Made by a program: the position numbers and the translations under genes. Positions 60,880 through 64,000 of a DNA stretch of 64,000 nt are shown here, one piece after another. This DNA is from G963674685 sp964591275 (GTDB lineage Bacteria > Lernaellota > Lernaellaia > JACKCT01): the NCBI GenBank assembly GCA_964591275.1, contig CAZQAE010000025.1, positions 4,777-68,776 of the forward strand. Direction: 5' to 3'. Below the pieces are notes generated by a model. That model did not search any database. It saw nothing but the letters and a program-made list of their open reading frames with translations, and was not told the origin of the DNA. Within the stretch, counting starts at the first letter, position 1, and every line of letters begins with the position of its first letter.

Positions 60880-61704
60880 TCAGAAAACCGGCTTGCCGGG
60901 CTTTTTGTAATGCGCGGCTTTAACGGTGGACAGACCCGACTGGATTCCGGTTAAGGTCTCCGTGTGGCCTATCATCAGCATTCCGCCGGGGCCGAGCATG
61001 CGCTCAATGTCTGTGATGAGGCCCTGCCTGACGATGCGATCAAAGTAAATCATGACATTCCGACAAAAGACCACATCCAGCGGTCCCGGCATGGGAAAGG
61101 GCGGTTTGGACAGGTTCATGCGTTTGTATACGACGTGCTTTTTAACACTGTCATTTATCTGATAAGTCGATTTATCGGCGTCCCTGCGCCCGCCGCGATG
61201 GAAGTATTTACTCAGTTGATATTTTGACAAACCATCGACGTTGCTAAAAAACCCCGATTTCGCCTTGGTCAGGACCTCGGAGGAAATATCCGTGGCCAGG
61301 ATCATGAAGTCTACGCGCGCTTCATCGAAAATCTCCATCAGGGTTATGGCTATGGAATAGGGTTCCTCCCCGGTTGAAGAAGCCGCCGACCAGATTCGAA
61401 AGCGCCTTTGGCCCTGGGCAAGACGCTCCTTGACGAATTGAGCCAGAGAATCGAAATGATCATTTTCCCTGAAAAAGAATGTGAAATTCGTGGAAATGGC
61501 ATCCAAAAAGCTCACAAGTTCCTTCCCGCTCTTATCTTCTTCCAGGTACTTAAGGTATTGGCTCGGGCTTTCTATGTTCAACTGCCGCAGGCGCTTGGCG
61601 ACGCGCGCATCGACCAACGCTTCCTTGCCCTCACGCAGATCGATTCCCGCCTGCTCGTAGATTATTTTCCTGAATTGGTCAAAAAGTCGTCGTTCCATCG
61701 TCAT
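60880..61704 (-). CDS. cheR: CheR chemoreceptor glutamate methyltransferase
   Basis: CheR methylates glutamates of methyl-accepting chemotaxis proteins with SAM for adaptation. The 274-residue protein has the N-terminal all-helical CheR domain, the NFTFFFRENDHF segment, the SAM motif WSAASSTGEEPYSIA near 106-120, and FCRNVMIYFD in the late core. It is alone; no cheA, cheW or receptor genes are nearby, so it probably belongs to a chemosensory system encoded elsewhere. Confidence 0.93.
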   Translation of the reverse strand: MTMERRLFDQFRKIIYEQAGIDLREGKEALVDARVAKRLRQLNIESPSQYLKYLEEDKSGKELVSFLDAISTNFTFFFRENDHFDSLAQFVKERLAQGQRRFRIWSAASSTGEEPYSIAITLMEIFDEARVDFMILATDISSEVLTKAKSGFFSNVDGLSKYQLSKYFHRGGRRDADKSTYQINDSVKKHVVYKRMNLSKPPFPMPGPLDVVFCRNVMIYFDRIVRQGLITDIERMLGPGGMLMIGHTETLTGIQSGLSTVKAAHYKKPGKPVF

Positions 61705-61823
61705 AGGAGTGCAAATCGCCTTTCTTATCGAAAAATATCACCTGCATCGCCGCATAGGGGCATACACCGAGGGCTTGTATATTATCGGCAATCCCCCATA
61801 AATTGTTAGTCATTGTTGCGCGA

Positions 61824-63107
61824 CTATTTTTTTAATGACTCGATTCGCTTTTCCACGATGGAGCAACCCACCGCATCGCCCCATACATTGACGGTGGTGC
61901 GGAATCGATCCAGGAACCAGTCGATGGACAAAAGTAAACCCACGCCCTCCACCGGAACTTTGACCGCCGTGAGCACCATGACCATCGTGACCAGACCCGC
62001 CTCAGGAATGGCTGCGGCGCCGATGGCGGCTAGCGTTGCCGTCAACATAACGATGAGCATTTCGATAAAAGACAATTCAATGCCGTAGGCCTGCGCGATG
62101 AAAACAACAGCTACTGCTTCGTAAAGGGCCGTTCCATCCATATTGACCGTGGCGCCAAGAGGAAGCACGAAACCGGAGGCTTCTTCGGAAATCCCCGCTT
62201 TTTCACGGGCGCTGCCGATGGTGACGGGCAATGTGGCCGCCGACGAAGCCGTGGAAAAGGCCATGATTAGAGCTTCCGCGAAATGGCGAAAATGCCGGAT
62301 GGGGTTGCGGCCGGATAGAAAATACAAGAGCGCGGGAAGAACGATGAAAGCATGAATGCCCAGACCCGTTATAACCGTGAGGAAGTATTTGAGCAGTTTG
62401 GAAAGCTCAACCCAGACGGCCATGCCGCCTCCGGCGGCGCCGATTCGATTGGCGACAAGGCCCAGTATCCCGATTGGCGCCAACCAGATAACCATGCGGA
62501 CAAGCTTTAACAGCGCTTCGTTTAGCGTGTCGATAAAATCGATGGCGCGCCGCCCCTTCTTGCCGAGAGTTGTTAAAATGCCGCCGAAAACAAGGGAAAA
62601 AACGATCAGGCCCAAAATATTGGAATCGGCGGCGGCCTGCGCCAGATTATTGGGAAACATGCCGGAAACGAGCTTGAAGACGGCTTCGTACCACACAACC
62701 GCCTCCTTAATGTGCGGCGCGGCTGCCGCTGCCGTTCCCGCGTCGATTCCGGGCTGGATCAGGTTGACAAGAGCAAGGCCGATCGTAACGGAGATCAGCG
62801 TGGTTAGGACGTAATAGCCGAAGGTGAAGCCGAACAGGCTGCCGATACGGCGAAGATCGCCCATGGCGGACACGCCAACAATCATGCTGCAAACAATCAG
62901 GGGAATGACCAGGGCTTTGAGAATATTCATGAAAATATCGCCCAAAAGACGAATGAACCCGACGAAAAGCCCCCAGGAGGGATCGCTCCAGTGAGATCCG
63001 AAGAGGCCGCCGATTGCAAAGCCTGCGGCAGCGCCCGCCAAAAGAAGGAGCGGCAAAAGATAGGGTTTATTTTGCCCGACGCCGTTTTTAGAGGTCTGAT
63101 CCCTCAC
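61824..63107 (-). CDS. DAACS-family dicarboxylate/amino acid:cation symporter
   Basis: The 427-residue protein belongs to the glutamate/aspartate/dicarboxylate transporter family (GltP/DctA type) that imports its substrate with Na+ or H+. The two re-entrant-loop marks are present: TASSAATLPVT and the NMDGTALYE motif with the substrate/Na+ ligands. Length and 8-TM layout fit the family. Substrate (glutamate, aspartate or C4-dicarboxylate) cannot be told reliably. Confidence 0.92.
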   Translation of the reverse strand: MRDQTSKNGVGQNKPYLLPLLLLAGAAAGFAIGGLFGSHWSDPSWGLFVGFIRLLGDIFMNILKALVIPLIVCSMIVGVSAMGDLRRIGSLFGFTFGYYVLTTLISVTIGLALVNLIQPGIDAGTAAAAAPHIKEAVVWYEAVFKLVSGMFPNNLAQAAADSNILGLIVFSLVFGGILTTLGKKGRRAIDFIDTLNEALLKLVRMVIWLAPIGILGLVANRIGAAGGGMAVWVELSKLLKYFLTVITGLGIHAFIVLPALLYFLSGRNPIRHFRHFAEALIMAFSTASSAATLPVTIGSAREKAGISEEASGFVLPLGATVNMDGTALYEAVAVVFIAQAYGIELSFIEMLIVMLTATLAAIGAAAIPEAGLVTMVMVLTAVKVPVEGVGLLLSIDWFLDRFRTTVNVWGDAVGCSIVEKRIESLKK

Positions 63108-63393
63108 AAAAGGTTCTCCTTATTCTTTGTGATGCTGAATCCGCCATTGGAGCTTTTTGAGGCTATCACGATGCAACCCGGTTGTCATCGCACCAAATGA
63201 AGGCTGATGGAGGAAAAATGAGTCGGACGACAAACGGCGACTGACTATGCGACACCGAAACAGAGCCGCGAACGACAAGATTGCCGCCAGGCGATGAGTG
63301 AGCGGGTGGGCGAGGGGAGTTGGCGCCTGGATAACTGATGCCATTCATGCCAGTCGCCATTTTCTGAGCCGCGAAGCAAAGTCCCGGAAATAA
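63108..63393. other. Intergenic region, no gene seen
   Basis: About 286 bases between the symporter start and the terminator at 63394; with that terminator and its 3' spacer it spans about 340 bases to the next gene. Short open stretches are present but have no ribosome sites or recognisable sequence. The promoter of the symporter gene should lie here, but no clear -35/-10 pair was found. Confidence 0.4.
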
Positions 63394-63423
63394 AAAACGG
63401 GGCGGATTGCTCCGCCCCGTTTT
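63394..63423 (-). terminator. Strong rho-independent terminator
   Basis: AAAACGGGGCGGA (63394-63406) and TCCGCCCCGTTTT (63411-63423) are perfect inverted copies around a TTGC loop. The A-run on the left makes it a good minus-strand terminator for the outer-membrane gene that ends at 63448; the T-run on the right may also act on plus transcripts. Confidence 0.9.
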
Positions 63424-63447
63424 GATTCACGAATTTTGATTCTTCTA

Positions 63448-64000
63448 TTAGAAGCTCACTTCCGTGTTGAAGAACAAGAAGGCGTCAGAATCCATCACGG
63501 TTTCATCGCCTTTGTCGTCGAGAACTTCGGCGGTGTAGCCGTAGCTCCTGTAGTTGAGATTCATGCGCACCGCGCTCGTGGGCTGATAGCCAACGCCAAA
63601 CAGTAGTATGGTGGTTTCGTCCAGATATCCAATGCCCGTGTCTTCGTCGTCTTCGGTATTCGGGTTAAAAGCATCATAGCGAAGCAGGACGCTGAACTTT
63701 TGGTACCAGAAGTCGGCCCAGACGGACAACAGCGAACTGTTGATTTCGTCCATGGGATCGAGGTCCTCGTTATCAATGGCGTAGGTCGCGCCGGCGTATT
63801 CCAGACCAGCGCCGAAGCCCATGCTATCGTCGAGATCCAGCTTATAAGACAGAATGATGTCGTATGTCGTCGCGAGTTCTTCCCTAAAGTCCGGCTGAAC
63901 CTTGTCGTAGTTGTACGTGACCATCAAAGCGAGTTGCTTGAGGGCGTCCATCATCTGAAAGGGGGTAACATAGAAATTCACCTGGGCGGCTTTTCCTGCA
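63448..64000 (-). CDS. Outer-membrane beta-barrel protein (partial)
   Basis: The visible ~184 residues are the C-terminal part of a barrel protein. They alternate hydrophobic and polar residues and aromatic girdles (for example FSVLLRYDAFNPN), and end in Phe (FFNTEVSF), the outer-membrane assembly signal. The frame is open to the right window edge, so the N-terminus and signal peptide lie outside. It is probably a porin-like or uncharacterised barrel. Strong terminator follows. Confidence 0.75.
   Translation of the reverse strand, partial: AGKAAQVNFYVTPFQMMDALKQLALMVTYNYDKVQPDFREELATTYDIILSYKLDLDDSMGFGAGLEYAGATYAIDNEDLDPMDEINSSLLSVWADFWYQKFSVLLRYDAFNPNTEDDEDTGIGYLDETTILLFGVGYQPTSAVRMNLNYRSYGYTAEVLDDKGDETVMDSDAFLFFNTEVSF

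Overview
The window looks like part of the chromosome of a Gram-negative bacterium. It carries a TonB-dependent receptor, lipoproteins with lipoboxes, an outer-membrane beta-barrel at the right edge and a sigma-54 activator. The secreted proteins, with long Asp-rich linkers and Cys-rich repeats, together with the sulfur and redox genes, recall uncultured deltaproteobacterial (Desulfobacterota/Myxococcota-like) lineages. That placement is inferred from style; no rRNA or tRNA gene was found to test it.

Layout. 1-2.9 kb: a partial ABC ATPase, then a DarT/DarG toxin-antitoxin pair with a small upstream gene. 3-9.6 kb: a radical SAM/SPASM enzyme, membrane and secreted proteins, a frameshifted ThiF/MoeB-like gene and a GT4 glycosyltransferase with a C-terminal helical domain. 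9.8-15.8 kb: one 1990-residue protein with four radical SAM cores, three of them preceded by B12-binding-like regions and the last followed by a SPASM-like Cys-rich tail. 15.8-26.7 kb: Fic protein (apparent ATT start), PHP phosphoesterase, DUF3108 protein, dodecin, SGNH/TPR protein, ADP-ribosylglycohydrolase, GT-C glycosyltransferase flanked by 28-bp direct repeats, and a secreted propeller protein.

26.8-37.9 kb: a divergent sigma-54 locus. A Cys-rich PAS activator faces a run of genes headed by a -24/-12 promoter, with three abutting 11-bp dyads between them. The run encodes a thioredoxin, a DUF2173 relic, two CoA-disulfide-reductase-like flavoproteins, a 10-TM metal or metalloid exporter, a rubrerythrin-like protein lacking key ligands, a ferredoxin, a DUF1638 relic, an Old-Yellow-Enzyme/dienoyl-CoA-reductase paralogue pair (one truncated) and TrmO. 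It reads as a thiol/persulfide or metalloid redox module with several decayed members.

38.5-46.6 kb: acidic lipoproteins, a TonB-dependent receptor and the conserved xerC-hslV-hslU cluster. 46.7-57.7 kb: an ScsB/DsbD-like protein, argF, glmU, a GspE/PilB ATPase, a CpsB-type phosphatase, and three degenerate NuoN/NuoM/NuoL-like proteins with no other complex I genes. 57.9-64 kb: an MBOAT/SGNH O-acetylation pair, cheR, a DAACS symporter and a partial outer-membrane protein.

Strongest candidates for something new are the four-core radical SAM megaprotein with its ThiF/GT4 neighbours, the sigma-54 redox locus, and the orphan Nuo-like trio. No CRISPR array or intact insertion sequence was seen.
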